DNA of 64,000 nt from an uncultured bacterium (GCA_903870275.1 CAIQCK010000107.1:50411-114410), one strand, 5' to 3'. Counted from the stretch's first letter, positions 26,571-35,915 are shown. Made by a program: numbers and translations. Notes: generated from the letters alone by a model not told the origin.

Positions 26571-26612
26571 GTCGTCCTTGCCCGGCACATCGGTGTGACG
26601 GGCAAGGACGAC
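26571..26612. repeat. 14-bp perfect inverted repeat (possible terminator)
   Basis: gtcgtccttgcccg (26571-26584) is complementary to 26599-26612, with a 14-bp loop. It lies after the two small membrane-protein genes and before the kinase gene. There is no T-run, so termination is only one possibility. Confidence 0.6.
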
Positions 26613-26668
26613 CTGCGGCGCAAAAGGTTGTTCCACCAGCGGGGCCGTTACGCTAGTATGCTGCCGAC

Positions 26669-28612
26669 GTGACGGAACCACCCAACGAGATTCCAGGCTA
26701 TGAAATCCTGGCCAAAATCGGCGAAGGCGGCCGCGGCACGGTTTACCGCGCCCGCCAACTGTCGCTGGATCGGCTCGTTGCCGTAAAAATCCTCTCGCCC
26801 GAGCTGGCCTCCGACGCCGAATACACCGCCAAGTTCCTCGAAGAAGCCCGCGCTGCCGGCAAGCTCAGCCATCCCAACATCGTCCAGGCCATCGAAGCCG
26901 GCGTTCACAACGGCATCTGGTATTTCGTCATGGAACTGGTCGAGAGCGGCTCGTTGCACGAGCGGCTGGCCAACGTCGGCAGGTTTTCCGAAGCGGAGAC
27001 GCTGGACGTCGCGCAGCAGATGGCGCAGGCGCTCGATTTCGCCTGGCGGCGCGCGCATCTCATCCATCGCGACATCAAGCCCGCCAACATCCTCCTGACA
27101 AACGACGGCCGCGCCAAACTCGCCGACCTCGGCTTGGCGCAGCGTCACGGCGCGCCCGCCGACAAGTCCGGCTTCACCGAAGGCACGCCGCAGTATTGCG
27201 CGCCCGAACAATGCCGTGGCCAGCCGAACCTCGACATCCGCACCGACCTCTACGCGCTCGGCGGCACGCTTTACCACCTCCTCTGCGGTCGTCCGCCGTT
27301 CGACGGCGATAACCCCGCCGTGGTCATGGGCAAACAGATTTCCGAGCCGCCACCGCCGCCGCGCAGTCTCAACCCGCAGATTTCGCCCGCGCTCGAAGCG
27401 GTCATCCTGAAACTGCTCGCCAAAGACCCGGCCCATCGGTTCCAGTCGCCCGCCGAGCTTTTGAAGGAAGTCGAGCGCCTCCTCGCGATCCAGCGGGGCG
27501 AAACACCTGAAGTGCCACTCGCCGTCGCCAGCGGCCGCTCTACACGTGCCGTCTGGGGAATCGCTTTCGCTCTGGTCGTTGTGGTCATCGGAGCCATTGC
27601 CCTGCTCAAAGCGCCGGCTTTCCGCGGGAAACTGAAACCCGCCACCCGGCCCGCGGTCAGCGTTGTTCCGAAACCGCCCGGCGTCCTGCCCACGCCGGCT
27701 ATTCCCGCCGGCTCACAGCCAGTGGCCGTCCTCTCTCCGCAACCGTTGCCGCCGGCCGTCACGCCCCCGGTTGTCAGCGTGCCGCCGGCCACCAACGCGC
27801 CGCCGTCGCCTTCCAGCCCCGCCGGGGAGGAAGTGCAAAAACTTTTGAACGGTGTCGCCGCCCTCGTCAAGGAATCCAAATACGCCGATGCCGAGGGAGC
27901 GCTGCAAAAAATCATCGAGCAATGGCGAAGCGCGCCGCTGCCCGCCCGCTTGAAAGCCGAAAGCGCCTTGTCGAAGCTCGAAGGCGTTTTGCAGGAGACA
28001 CAAGCCGCGCACGCCGCCTACGACAAGAAAGTGGCCGACGAAACCGCCGCCAAGGCCGCAGCGGAAGCCGCGCGGCGCGAGCGAGTCGAGGCCCAGGTCC
28101 GCGCCATCATCGCCCCGACCGAAGGCTGGGTGCGCACCTTCTACCTCGAATACGCCTGCCAATACATGGCCGCGCAAATCGCCAAGGCGGCGGACGCCGA
28201 TGTTCGCGCGCGGCTGGAAACCCGCGCCGGCGAATTGCAATTGCTCGCCGAACTGAAAAACCACCTGATCGCCGCCATCGGCAAAGGCGCGCTGCCGGCG
28301 CGCGCCTTCACCCTCGCGCGGGGCCGGACGCTGCAAGGCAAGCCCGTCAGCGCCACCGCTGACAACCTCAGCATCGCCGTCGGCGTCGGCACCATCGCGT
28401 TGCGCTGGAGCGATCTGACCGAGCCGGCGATTTACGCCATGCTCCAGGCCAGCGTCACCGCGCAACACAGCCGCGCCCTCGCCGCGCTGGCCCTCTACGC
28501 CTGGGAAACCGGCCGCGGCGCCGACGCCATTCGTTACTACGAACAGGCCAAGACCGCCCTCGGCGACCAGCTTCCCGAACCGGTCCGCCGCCGCGCCCAG
28601 CCCGCGCCTTGA
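26669..28612 (+). CDS. membrane-anchored Hanks-type serine/threonine protein kinase
   Basis: 647 residues with a GTG start (an ATG at 26658 is out of frame). Kinase domain in residues about 8-270: IGEGGRGTVYRA (P-loop), VAVKILSPE (catalytic Lys), HRDIKPANILL (catalytic loop), ADLGLAQ in place of DFG, and GTPQYCAPEQC (activation end). A juxtamembrane stretch leads to one membrane helix (VWGIAFALVVVVIGAIALL, about 290-310), then a Pro-rich linker and an extracytoplasmic part with a helical region and a small beta domain (LQGKPVSATADNLSIAV). The DLG variant still keeps the metal-binding Asp, so activity is likely. Domains of this plan sense envelope signals; targets are unknown. Confidence 0.92.
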   Translation: MTEPPNEIPGYEILAKIGEGGRGTVYRARQLSLDRLVAVKILSPELASDAEYTAKFLEEARAAGKLSHPNIVQAIEAGVHNGIWYFVMELVESGSLHERLANVGRFSEAETLDVAQQMAQALDFAWRRAHLIHRDIKPANILLTNDGRAKLADLGLAQRHGAPADKSGFTEGTPQYCAPEQCRGQPNLDIRTDLYALGGTLYHLLCGRPPFDGDNPAVVMGKQISEPPPPPRSLNPQISPALEAVILKLLAKDPAHRFQSPAELLKEVERLLAIQRGETPEVPLAVASGRSTRAVWGIAFALVVVVIGAIALLKAPAFRGKLKPATRPAVSVVPKPPGVLPTPAIPAGSQPVAVLSPQPLPPAVTPPVVSVPPATNAPPSPSSPAGEEVQKLLNGVAALVKESKYADAEGALQKIIEQWRSAPLPARLKAESALSKLEGVLQETQAAHAAYDKKVADETAAKAAAEAARRERVEAQVRAIIAPTEGWVRTFYLEYACQYMAAQIAKAADADVRARLETRAGELQLLAELKNHLIAAIGKGALPARAFTLARGRTLQGKPVSATADNLSIAVGVGTIALRWSDLTEPAIYAMLQASVTAQHSRALAALALYAWETGRGADAIRYYEQAKTALGDQLPEPVRRRAQPAP

Positions 28613-28673
28613 ACTGAAGTGGTGTGCGGGTTTCGTTGCGAAAGACTATCCGAAATCCGAGACCCGAATACCG

Positions 28674-29123
28674 ATGAAACGCTGGCTCTACTACATCGCC
28701 GCCGCGTGGGCGTTTTTCGCGCTCACATGGTGGGTTTGCGAGCGGCTGTTGATGACCGACGAGAAGCGCGTGCTGCTGCAGATTGAAACGCTCCGGCAGG
28801 CCGCCGAGTCCGGCAACCTCTTCGTGCTCGAAGACGCCATTGCCTCCGATTATCACGACGACCGGGACAATGACAAGCGCACCCTGCTCTTCGCCGTCCG
28901 CGCGCTGCGCCAGCAGTATCACAACCTCGAAATCCACGTCGGCCGCGCCGCCGTTCGCGTCGCCGGCGCCACCGCCACCGCCGACCTGCGCGCTCGCGTC
29001 ATCGGTCGCAGCGACGAGGACGCCCGGCTCGAAGGCGAAAGCGGCGACTATCGCCTCGCCTTCCGCCGCGTGGACAAGGAATGGAAGTTGAGCGGCGTCA
29101 CGCGCCGCGACTCGACGCCGTGA
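28674..29123 (+). CDS. membrane-anchored NTF2/SnoaL-like hypothetical protein
   Basis: 149 residues. An N-terminal membrane segment (WLYYIAAAWAFFALTWWVC) is followed by about 110 residues patterned like an NTF2-type cone: a helix (LLQIETLRQAAESGNLFVLEDAI), then alternating strands ending in YRLAFRRVDKEWKLSGV, the typical last strand. No catalytic residues can be named. It lies 61 bp after the kinase gene in the same direction and could be part of the same signalling unit. Confidence 0.75.
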   Translation: MKRWLYYIAAAWAFFALTWWVCERLLMTDEKRVLLQIETLRQAAESGNLFVLEDAIASDYHDDRDNDKRTLLFAVRALRQQYHNLEIHVGRAAVRVAGATATADLRARVIGRSDEDARLEGESGDYRLAFRRVDKEWKLSGVTRRDSTP

Positions 29124-29220
29124 TGCGGCGCAAACCAAAAGGATGGACGGCAAAATCGTTTTCCGTCATAGTTTCCGCCGCCATGATTCCGGCTTTTGAG
29201 TCACTGGAAAGGGATTCCCC

Positions 29221-30768
29221 ATGAACAACACCCCACGCCTTTTTTTCAAGCACGCCGCGCGGTGCGGCTTGTTTTTCCCGCTCGCGATGGCCGCGGTGAT
29301 CGTCGCGATCGCCCTGCCCGCCGCTGCATGGGCCGAGCCGGTGCCGCTCAACAACGGCAGCGTCGTCAACGGCGACGTTGGCAACGTCACGGCGCGGGGC
29401 TTCGACCTCAAACTGCCTTACGGCGCGGCGAAATATTCCTGGTCGCAGGTGGATGTCCGCCGCCTGCCGTCGGTCAATCCGCGTTTGTTCCAAACTTTCT
29501 GCACCGCCACCGGCTATCAGCCGCCCGCCGCGCCGGCTCCGGCCGCACCCGCGGCGGTCGCGCCTGCGGCAGTTCCGGCAGCGGCGAAACAAGCCGCGGC
29601 GTCACCGCCCGTTGCCGCGCCCGCCGAGTGGCCGTGTTTCGGCGGGCCGAACCACGACGGCAAGTCGCCCGACAAAGGATTGCTCAAGGAATGGCCCGAA
29701 GACGGCCCGAAGCTGCTCTGGAAGGTGGACGGCATCGGCAAAGGTTTCTCCAGCGCGACTGTCAGCGGTGGCGCGGTCTACGTCAGCGGCGAGTCGGGCG
29801 ACAAGGTGTCGCTGTTCGCGTTCGACATGGACGGCAAGCAGAAATGGAAGGTGAATAATGCAGGCGGCATCTGCAAGAACGTTGGCGGCGCGCGCAGCTC
29901 GCCGACGGTGGACGGGGCGAATGTTTATCTGCTGGCCGGCGACGGCTTGCTCGGCTGCTACGACACGAAGACCGGCACGCGGAAGTGGATGCATCAGGCA
30001 ACCACCGAGTTCGGTGGCGCGCCGGGCGGCTGGGGCTACGCCGAGTCGGTGCTGATCCTCGGCAAGCTCGCCATTTTCAAACCGGGCGGACAGAACTGCA
30101 TCGTCGCGCTCGACAAGAACACCGGCGCGAAAGTCTGGAGCAGCAAAGGCTTCAGCGCCGGCCCGGAATACGGCTCGTGCCTGCCGTTCGCGTTCGGCAA
30201 CGCCCCGATGATCGCCACCGGCACGCGCGCCGGGCTGGTCTGCGTCAACGCGACCAACGGCGAGTTGCTGTGGCAGAATCCGTTCGCCGCCAACAACACC
30301 GCCAACTGCCCGACGCCCGCCTACAGCGACGGTTATGTCTTCTGGGCCAACGGCTACGGCAAGGGCGGCGTCTGCATGAAACTCGCACCCGGTGGCAAGG
30401 CGGAGCAGGCGTGGACCACGCAGGACATGGTCTGCCATCACGGCGGTTACGTCATCGAGGGCGGCTGCATCTACGGCAATCACAACAACGGCTGGGCCTG
30501 CCTCGACCTGAAAACCGGCGAGAAAAAATGGTTTGAGCAGGCCGTGGGCAAAGGCTCCCTCTGCTGGGCCGACGGCATGCTCTACCTTTTCAGCGAGAAA
30601 GCCGGCCTCGCCGCGCTCGCGACCTGCTCGCCGCAGGGCCTCGAAATCAAAGGCCGCGTCCAGGTCGCCGGCACTGGGACGAGCTGGGCGCACCCGGTCG
30701 TCATCGGCGGCCGCCTTTACCTGCGCTACGACACCAACCTTTACTGTTACGACGTGCGAGCCAAGTAG
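29221..30768 (+). CDS. exported PQQ-like beta-propeller protein
   Basis: 515 residues. A signal peptide (LFFPLAMAAVIVAIALPAAAWA) precedes a small N-terminal domain of about 80 residues, an Ala/Pro linker, and a PQQ-like propeller that begins with EWPCFGGPNHDGKSPDKGLL, a start typical of exported outer-membrane-assembly or dehydrogenase-like propellers. Blades recur as VYVSGESGDKVSLFAFDMDG, VYLLAGDGLLGCYDTKTGTR, IVALDKNTGAKVWSSKG and GWACLDLKTGEKKW. No PQQ-ligand or cytochrome motif is seen, so it is likely a binding or scaffold protein rather than a quinoprotein enzyme. Such proteins are frequent in this phylum. Confidence 0.85.
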   Translation: MNNTPRLFFKHAARCGLFFPLAMAAVIVAIALPAAAWAEPVPLNNGSVVNGDVGNVTARGFDLKLPYGAAKYSWSQVDVRRLPSVNPRLFQTFCTATGYQPPAAPAPAAPAAVAPAAVPAAAKQAAASPPVAAPAEWPCFGGPNHDGKSPDKGLLKEWPEDGPKLLWKVDGIGKGFSSATVSGGAVYVSGESGDKVSLFAFDMDGKQKWKVNNAGGICKNVGGARSSPTVDGANVYLLAGDGLLGCYDTKTGTRKWMHQATTEFGGAPGGWGYAESVLILGKLAIFKPGGQNCIVALDKNTGAKVWSSKGFSAGPEYGSCLPFAFGNAPMIATGTRAGLVCVNATNGELLWQNPFAANNTANCPTPAYSDGYVFWANGYGKGGVCMKLAPGGKAEQAWTTQDMVCHHGGYVIEGGCIYGNHNNGWACLDLKTGEKKWFEQAVGKGSLCWADGMLYLFSEKAGLAALATCSPQGLEIKGRVQVAGTGTSWAHPVVIGGRLYLRYDTNLYCYDVRAK

Positions 30769-30833
30769 CGTCGTCGCAAACCCGAGCGACGAAGCTAGAC
30801 TGCGCCGAACGAAAAACTGAAGGAGGATGGGCA

Positions 30834-32144
30834 ATGACAAAGTGGATCTGTGCTCTGTTCATTTGCGGGCTGGCGTCCACGGCGTGGGCGGCGCCGCCGT
30901 GTGTCGTCAAGGCGACGCCCGACAACGGCGCGGTCGGCGTGGACCCGCTCACGCGGGAAATCCGCGTCACGTTCGACCAGCCGATGAGCAAGGGCTGTTC
31001 GTTCGTCGGTGGCGGGCCGGCGTTTCCCCAAACGACGGGCCGGCCGCGCTGGGTGGATGAGCGGACCTGCGTGCTGGACGTTCAGCTCGAACCGGACCAC
31101 CGCTATGGGTTCAGCATCAACTCCTCGCAGTTCACCAACTTCCGGAACAAGGCGGGCGAGCCTGCGGTTCCGTATCCGGTCTCGTTCAGGACCGCCGCTG
31201 GCGCTTCGGGCGGGCCCGCGCTTACGGCCGAACAGAACGCGGCGGCGGTCGGGCGGCTGGGAACGGCGCTTCAAAAGCAATACTCCTATCGCGAATTGCG
31301 CGGTGTGGACTGGGAGAAGTTGCTGAAGGAAAACTCAGCGGCCCTCACGGCGGCCAAAACGCCGGGGCAATTTGCGGACGAGGCGGCCAAACTTCTGGGG
31401 ACGGCGAAGGACATGCATATCTGGCTGGAGGTGAACGGCAAGACCATTGCGTCCTGTCACCGCGACGTGCTGCGAAACATCAACGTGCCCACGCTCGGGA
31501 AACTCGTGCCCGCGTGGAAGCAGCGCAGCAAGGCGGTCGGGTCGGGACAATACCCGGACGGGATCGGCTACATCCTGATTTCCACCTGGAGCCGTGGTTC
31601 CACCGTGCTGGAGACGGCGCTCGACGCCCTGAAGGAGCTGGCCGGCTGCAAGGCGCTCATTGTGGACGTCCGGCCCAACAGCGGCGGGGCCGAACCGTTG
31701 GCACAGAAGTTCGCCGGCTGTTTTGTCGCCGGGCCGAAGGCGTATGCCAAACACGTGACGATTCAGAACGGCCGGTTTGGCCCGGCGCGGGAACGCTCGA
31801 TCGAATCGAATCCGGCGGGGCCGGCGTATCGCGGCAAGGTGGCCGTGCTGATGGGCCAGGTGAACATGAGCAGTTGCGAATCGTTCCTGTTGATGATGAA
31901 GCAGATTCCCGGATGCGTCCTCATCGGCGAGAAGTCGTTCGGCTCTTCGGGCAATCCCAAGCCGGTCGACTTGGGCAACGGGGTGACGGTTTATCTGCCG
32001 AGCTGGAAGGATTTGCGGCTGGATGGCTCGTGTTTCGAAGGCGTGGGCATCGCGCCGGACATTGAAGTGAAGACGAAGGCGGACGATTTCGCTTCGCGCG
32101 ACCCCGTGCTGGACGCGGCGTTGAAGGTGCTGCGGGGGAAATAA
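30834..32144 (+). CDS. exported S41-family peptidase with N-terminal Ig-like domain
   Basis: 436 residues with a signal peptide (LFICGLASTAWA) and a strong AAGGAGG ribosome site. Residues about 25-120 form a Big_5-type Ig-like domain (VKATPDNGAVGVDPLTREI, ITFDQPM-like VTFDQPMS). The C-terminal half is a tail-specific protease/S41 domain: GIGYILISTWS, CKALIVDVRPNSGG, the nucleophile Ser region NMSSCESFLLMMKQ, IGEKSFGSSGNPKPVDL and CFEGVGIAPDI. The general-base Lys is probably in GEKSFGSSG. It degrades or processes envelope proteins; the target is unknown. No PDZ domain is visible. Confidence 0.85.
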   Translation: MTKWICALFICGLASTAWAAPPCVVKATPDNGAVGVDPLTREIRVTFDQPMSKGCSFVGGGPAFPQTTGRPRWVDERTCVLDVQLEPDHRYGFSINSSQFTNFRNKAGEPAVPYPVSFRTAAGASGGPALTAEQNAAAVGRLGTALQKQYSYRELRGVDWEKLLKENSAALTAAKTPGQFADEAAKLLGTAKDMHIWLEVNGKTIASCHRDVLRNINVPTLGKLVPAWKQRSKAVGSGQYPDGIGYILISTWSRGSTVLETALDALKELAGCKALIVDVRPNSGGAEPLAQKFAGCFVAGPKAYAKHVTIQNGRFGPARERSIESNPAGPAYRGKVAVLMGQVNMSSCESFLLMMKQIPGCVLIGEKSFGSSGNPKPVDLGNGVTVYLPSWKDLRLDGSCFEGVGIAPDIEVKTKADDFASRDPVLDAALKVLRGK

Positions 32145-32232
32145 GAACGGGCGGGGAAACTCAATTCGCGTTTCGGCTTTCGGGTTCGGTGCGCCCGTCG
32201 CTTGCGACGATGGGCATCGCTGTATCCGATTG

Positions 32233-32303
32233 CTGTAGCGGCGGTCTCTGACCGCCGGATATTGATGAAGAATGATTTCGGCGGTCAGAGACCGCCGCTA
32301 CAG
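32233..32303. repeat. 25-bp perfect inverted repeat (tgtagcggcggtc family)
   Basis: Arms 32233-32257 and 32279-32303 are exactly complementary with a 21-bp loop. It lies in the gap between the S41 protease and DsbD-like genes. The sequence type looks like a dispersed genomic hairpin rather than a gene-specific terminator. Confidence 0.85.
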
Positions 32304-32378
32304 TTCTCATAATGACACTAAACTCGCCGGGCGGCGCAGTTGACCTTCGGCGGCAGTGGGCGTAAGAAATGCCTACTG

Positions 32379-34217
32379 ATGAAACGTCTCCGGCTTCTCT
32401 TCGCTTTCTTGCTGGCCGTCACGAATGCCTTCGCCGCGTCGCCGCGCCACGTCGAGATCAGCGCGCGCATCGAGCCGGCGGTCGCGCGCGGCGGCGAGAC
32501 GGTGAAACTCATCGTCACCGCCGTCGCTGACGAAGGCTGGCACCTCTACTCGCTCACGCAAAAACCCGGCGGCCCGGAGAAGACCACGATCACGGTGGCG
32601 GACAGCGCCGTTGTGGAAAAAGTCGGCGCGTTCACCGGCCCATCGCCGAAACGCGTGCACGACTCGGCGTTCGACATGGACGTCGAGCAGCACGAAGGCA
32701 GGACGGAGTTCGTCGCGCCGCTCACGCTCAAGGCCGGCGCGGCGGTGGGCGCGCAGAAGATCGAAGGCAAGGTGCACTTCATGGTGTGCAACGCGCAAAC
32801 CTGCCTGCCGCCGATGAGCGTGGCATTCGCGGCGGAATTTGCCATCGAGCCGGGCGCGCCGCGCGCGGAATTTGTCTCGGCGGTTTCCGCTGCTCCGGCC
32901 GCGGAGACGGCGGGCGCGCCGGAAAAATTCGGCGGCCGGGCCGACGGGCTGGGCGGGCTGATTTTGCTGGCGATTATTTCCGGCCTCATCTCGCTGCTGA
33001 CGCCGTGCGTGTTCCCGATGATCCCGATCACGGTGAGCTTCTTCACCAAGGAAGCCGCGCACGACCGGCGGCGCGCGCTGCAACTCGCGGCGGTCTACGG
33101 CCTCGGCATCGTCGCGACGTTCACGCTCGTGGGCGTAGTGCTCACGCTGCTGCTCGGCGCGGGCAGCGCCAACAAGTTCGCCGCCAGCCCGGTGGTAAAC
33201 CTCGCCATCGGCGCGCTGTTCGTCGCGTTCGCGCTCAGTTTGTTCGGCTTATTCGAGTTCCAACTGCCGTCGTCGTGGATTGACGCGGCCCAATCGCGCA
33301 CCGGCGCGGGCACGGTCGGCGCGATGTTCATGGCGCTGGTGTTCACGCTGACGAGTTTCACTTGCACCGCGCCGTTCATCGGGCCGCTGCTGGTGGCGAT
33401 CACGCGGGGCGCGTGGTTCTGGCCGCTGGTGGGCATGAGCGTGTTCAGCGCGACGTTTGCGGCGCCGTTCGTGCTCCTGGCGCTTTTCCCGAGCTGGCTC
33501 GCGCGGCTGCCCAAGAGCGGCGGCTGGCTCAACTCCACCAAGGTCGTGATGGGTTTCCTCGAAATCGCCGCGGCGATGAAGTTTTTCAGCAACGCCGACC
33601 TGATCTGGAATTGGGGCGTGTTCACGACGCCGGTGGTGCTGGCGAGCTGGGTGGCGCTGGCCGTGCTCACCGCCCTGTATATCCTCGGCAAGGTCCGGAT
33701 GCCGCACGAGTCGCCGGCGGGAAAAATCGGAGTCCTGCGGTGGCTGTTCGGCGCCGTGTTCCTGGCGCTCGCGCTGGTGATGGCGCCGGGCTTCTGGAAA
33801 ATCCCGCCGCCGAACCTGATTGATTCCTACCTGCCGACGCCGATTGCGTTGAAGCAGCAGGATAAGCTCGCGTGGGGCGACGATTACGCGGCCGCGCTGG
33901 CGCAGGCGAAGGCCGAGGGCAAGAAGGTGTTCATTGATTTCACCGGCTACACCTGCACGAACTGCCGGTGGATGGAGATCAGCATTTTTCCCCAGCCGGA
34001 GGTGGAGGCGGCGCTCCAGAAGTTCGTCCGCGTGCGGCTATACACCGACGGCGGCCCGCACGGCCAGCAGAACCAGGATTTCCAGGTCGCGCGCTTCGGC
34101 GACGCCGCCCTGCCCCTCTACGTCATCATGAGCGCCGACGACAAGGAACTCGCCCGCTTCGCTGGCATGACCCGCGACGTGAAAGCGTATCTGGAGTTTC
34201 TCAAGAAGGGGTTGTAG
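32379..34217 (+). CDS. dsbD: DsbD-like thiol:disulfide interchange protein
   Basis: About 612 residues from the ATG at 32379 (a TTG at 32340 is also in frame). Three parts: a signal peptide plus N-terminal DsbD-alpha-like domain (residues about 20-170; VCNAQTCLPP carries the Cys pair), a membrane domain of about eight helices with the redox cysteines in TPCVFPMIPITV and TSFTCTAPFIGPLL, and a C-terminal thioredoxin domain with FTGYTCTNCRWME (CxxC). This carries electrons from cytoplasmic thioredoxin to periplasmic partners for cytochrome c maturation and disulfide repair. The length agrees with DsbD. Convergent with the next gene. Confidence 0.93.
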   Translation: MKRLRLLFAFLLAVTNAFAASPRHVEISARIEPAVARGGETVKLIVTAVADEGWHLYSLTQKPGGPEKTTITVADSAVVEKVGAFTGPSPKRVHDSAFDMDVEQHEGRTEFVAPLTLKAGAAVGAQKIEGKVHFMVCNAQTCLPPMSVAFAAEFAIEPGAPRAEFVSAVSAAPAAETAGAPEKFGGRADGLGGLILLAIISGLISLLTPCVFPMIPITVSFFTKEAAHDRRRALQLAAVYGLGIVATFTLVGVVLTLLLGAGSANKFAASPVVNLAIGALFVAFALSLFGLFEFQLPSSWIDAAQSRTGAGTVGAMFMALVFTLTSFTCTAPFIGPLLVAITRGAWFWPLVGMSVFSATFAAPFVLLALFPSWLARLPKSGGWLNSTKVVMGFLEIAAAMKFFSNADLIWNWGVFTTPVVLASWVALAVLTALYILGKVRMPHESPAGKIGVLRWLFGAVFLALALVMAPGFWKIPPPNLIDSYLPTPIALKQQDKLAWGDDYAAALAQAKAEGKKVFIDFTGYTCTNCRWMEISIFPQPEVEAALQKFVRVRLYTDGGPHGQQNQDFQVARFGDAALPLYVIMSADDKELARFAGMTRDVKAYLEFLKKGL

Positions 34218-34244
34218 CGGCGGCTTGCCAGAACAAGCTAGGTA

Positions 34245-34811
34245 TCATTGGTGATGCTTGCGCGACCGATGTTGTTCTGCGGGCGCCAGCATATCCTTCG
34301 CGTAGAAAATTCGTCCAGACGCAAACACGTATCCTTCAGTCTGTTTGAGGGCTGGCTTGCCTTCGAAGCAATTGCCGAGCAAAAGGCCCTTACACTTCGG
34401 GCACTTTGGCGGATTGAGGTATCGAAAGCGACCGCCGCAAGGGCACTGCAAAAACAGCTCCTCTACTGCTGTCCAAAATGGAATGTCACTGCGGCCGTAG
34501 TCGCCGCGAGGAAGTTTGGGACGCTCTGGCATACCGGAAAGATCAATGTCGAAGTCGCCGAGCAGCAAAACCGACTCGCAGCCGCCGCAGTAGAAATCAG
34601 TCATTGCGCTGAAGCCAAGATGATATTGTGTACCCTTAATGAAGCATCCACAACTCTTGCATAGTTGTGCAGTATGTCGTGGATCGTCGATGGAGTTGAT
34701 AAGCCTGGGAAACGTCCTTCGGAGTGGCCACAGAAGTTTCTTGCGGGTCTGAAATAGTCCAAACCGCATCTTATCGAGAAATCGGTGCATACTCAGATGC
34801 CTAACCCGCAT
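34245..34811 (-). CDS. hypothetical zinc-ribbon-like protein
   Basis: 188 residues (about 181 from an internal Met). Several Cys pairs suggest two or three zinc sites: CKSCGC, FYCGGCES, CPCGGRF and CPKCKG. The N-terminal part is basic, with no signal or membrane segment. I do not recognise the family. It is convergent with the DsbD-like gene and is preceded 47 bp upstream by copy A of the shared 34-bp motif, as are three other standalone genes in this region. Confidence 0.65.
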   Translation of the reverse strand: MRVRHLSMHRFLDKMRFGLFQTRKKLLWPLRRTFPRLINSIDDPRHTAQLCKSCGCFIKGTQYHLGFSAMTDFYCGGCESVLLLGDFDIDLSGMPERPKLPRGDYGRSDIPFWTAVEELFLQCPCGGRFRYLNPPKCPKCKGLLLGNCFEGKPALKQTEGYVFASGRIFYAKDMLAPAEQHRSRKHHQ

Positions 34812-34858
34812 TCGTCATCCTCTTTTCCTTCCACGCCTTGCAACCGTGCGGACATTCG

Positions 34859-34892
34859 CGCCGGCTTTTCAGCGTGTCTAGAACATTTCAGG
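34859..34892 (-). promoter_or_regulatory. shared upstream motif, copy A
   Basis: On the minus strand it reads CCTGAAATGTTCTAGACACG followed by CTGAAAAGCCGGCG. It lies 47 bp upstream of the ATG of the zinc-ribbon gene. Three further copies precede other leftward genes up to 38.2 kb. Confidence 0.7.
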
Positions 34893-34923
34893 CTGGTGCG
34901 GCGGGCTGGGTGGATTCGCGTTC

Positions 34924-34989
34924 ATCCTGTGCATCCTGTCTTGAAAACCTTCGGTGCGGCCAAAGAAGATCTGACAGGATGAACAGGAT
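34924..34989. repeat. inverted repeat of the ACAGGAT type
   Basis: Arms 34924-34940 and 34973-34989 match at 16 of 17 positions with a 32-bp loop; further acaggat units follow. This is a common dispersed intergenic repeat type. Confidence 0.7.
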
Positions 34990-35063
34990 TTACAGGATGC
35001 TTGCGAAAAGGATTCGCTATCGTGGCCGGTTGGCCGGCTGGAAGTATTTCTCAACCGCTCTTT

Positions 35064-35690
35064 TCATTTATCCCTGTCCTGATAGGCGGCCTGAAGACGC
35101 TTGGAGTCAATCGCTGTCCCCGTCAGCGTCAGGGAAACGACGTGAGCCCGGAGCCAGGCGCCCAGCCGGCTCCTGGGCGTGGGCCATTGACTGGTCTTGC
35201 CGCCGACCAGGAAGCCCGTGACCACCCAGACCTGCCCGCGGCTGTCCTTCGCGTAGAGCTGCATCTGGAGTTTTCGACGGCTGCCCGCCTTGATAACCTC
35301 TGTCGTCTCGAGCGTGGCGGCGGTCTGGTCGGACAGTGTCACGGATTCCACGGATTCCTTCCCCACCAGTTGAAGCCGCGGGTCCTTCATCGCGTCCTTG
35401 ACCGTTTTCCGGGCGAGGGTCTCGGTGGACTCTTTGGCCGGCGGGAGTTTCTCGACGACCAACCCGATTTGCAGGGGCGCTCCGGTTTCATCCACCGCCG
35501 GGACGCCAATGCCATCGCCCGAGCGGTAGACCGGCATCGTATTCTCGAGGCCATCCATGTTCCGCCAGCCTTTCGGAACTGCAACCTTCGCGGAGCCGGT
35601 CGAGACGGTTTCCCAGGTCGCCGCCGAGGTGTTGGAGTTGGCCGCAGCAAGAACACTCGCGAGGGCGAGGAACAAGAGCATGTTTTTCAT
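35064..35690 (-). CDS. exported hypothetical protein
   Basis: 208 residues with a signal peptide (MLLFLALASVLAAANSNTSA). The mature part looks like a single alpha/beta domain: SAKVAVPKGWRNMDGLENTM, LQIGLVVEKLPPAKESTE, VTLSDQTAATLETTEVIK, and QVWVVTGFLVGGKTS. This resembles small exported lipoprotein-like domains with a PsbP/DUF-type sandwich, but I cannot name a family. It is preceded 37 bp upstream by copy B of the shared motif. Nothing nearby suggests a partner. Confidence 0.7.
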   Translation of the reverse strand: MKNMLLFLALASVLAAANSNTSAATWETVSTGSAKVAVPKGWRNMDGLENTMPVYRSGDGIGVPAVDETGAPLQIGLVVEKLPPAKESTETLARKTVKDAMKDPRLQLVGKESVESVTLSDQTAATLETTEVIKAGSRRKLQMQLYAKDSRGQVWVVTGFLVGGKTSQWPTPRSRLGAWLRAHVVSLTLTGTAIDSKRLQAAYQDRDK

Positions 35691-35727
35691 GGGCTTCGTC
35701 GTTTCCTGGACCGCGAATGGATTTTCG

Positions 35728-35761
35728 CGCCGGCGTTTCGGCGTGTCCAGAACATTTCAGG
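35728..35761 (-). promoter_or_regulatory. shared upstream motif, copy B
   Basis: On the minus strand CCTGAAATGTTCTGGACACG then CCGAAACGCCGGCG. It lies 37 bp upstream of the exported hypothetical gene start. It differs from the other copies mainly at the CC after CACG. Confidence 0.7.
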
Positions 35762-35875
35762 CTGTGGCGGCGGCTCCGGCGCATCCCGGTTTTTCGGGAG
35801 GTTGAAGCAACGGACTTGGAAGTCCGTTCTACCGGGAGGCACGCCCGCCGCCTTCCATTTCATAGCAAATTTACC

Positions 35876-35903
35876 TTGACATGATAGAGAAAATACCTAT
35901 ATT
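35876..35903 (+). promoter_or_regulatory. strong sigma70-like promoter
   Basis: TTGACA at 35876-35881, a 16-bp spacer, then TATATT at 35898-35903. It is the best consensus pair seen outside the arsenic locus. It is followed within about 13 bp by the ATG of a short ORF of unknown status. Confidence 0.6.
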
Positions 35904-35915
35904 CTTTGCGTCGCG

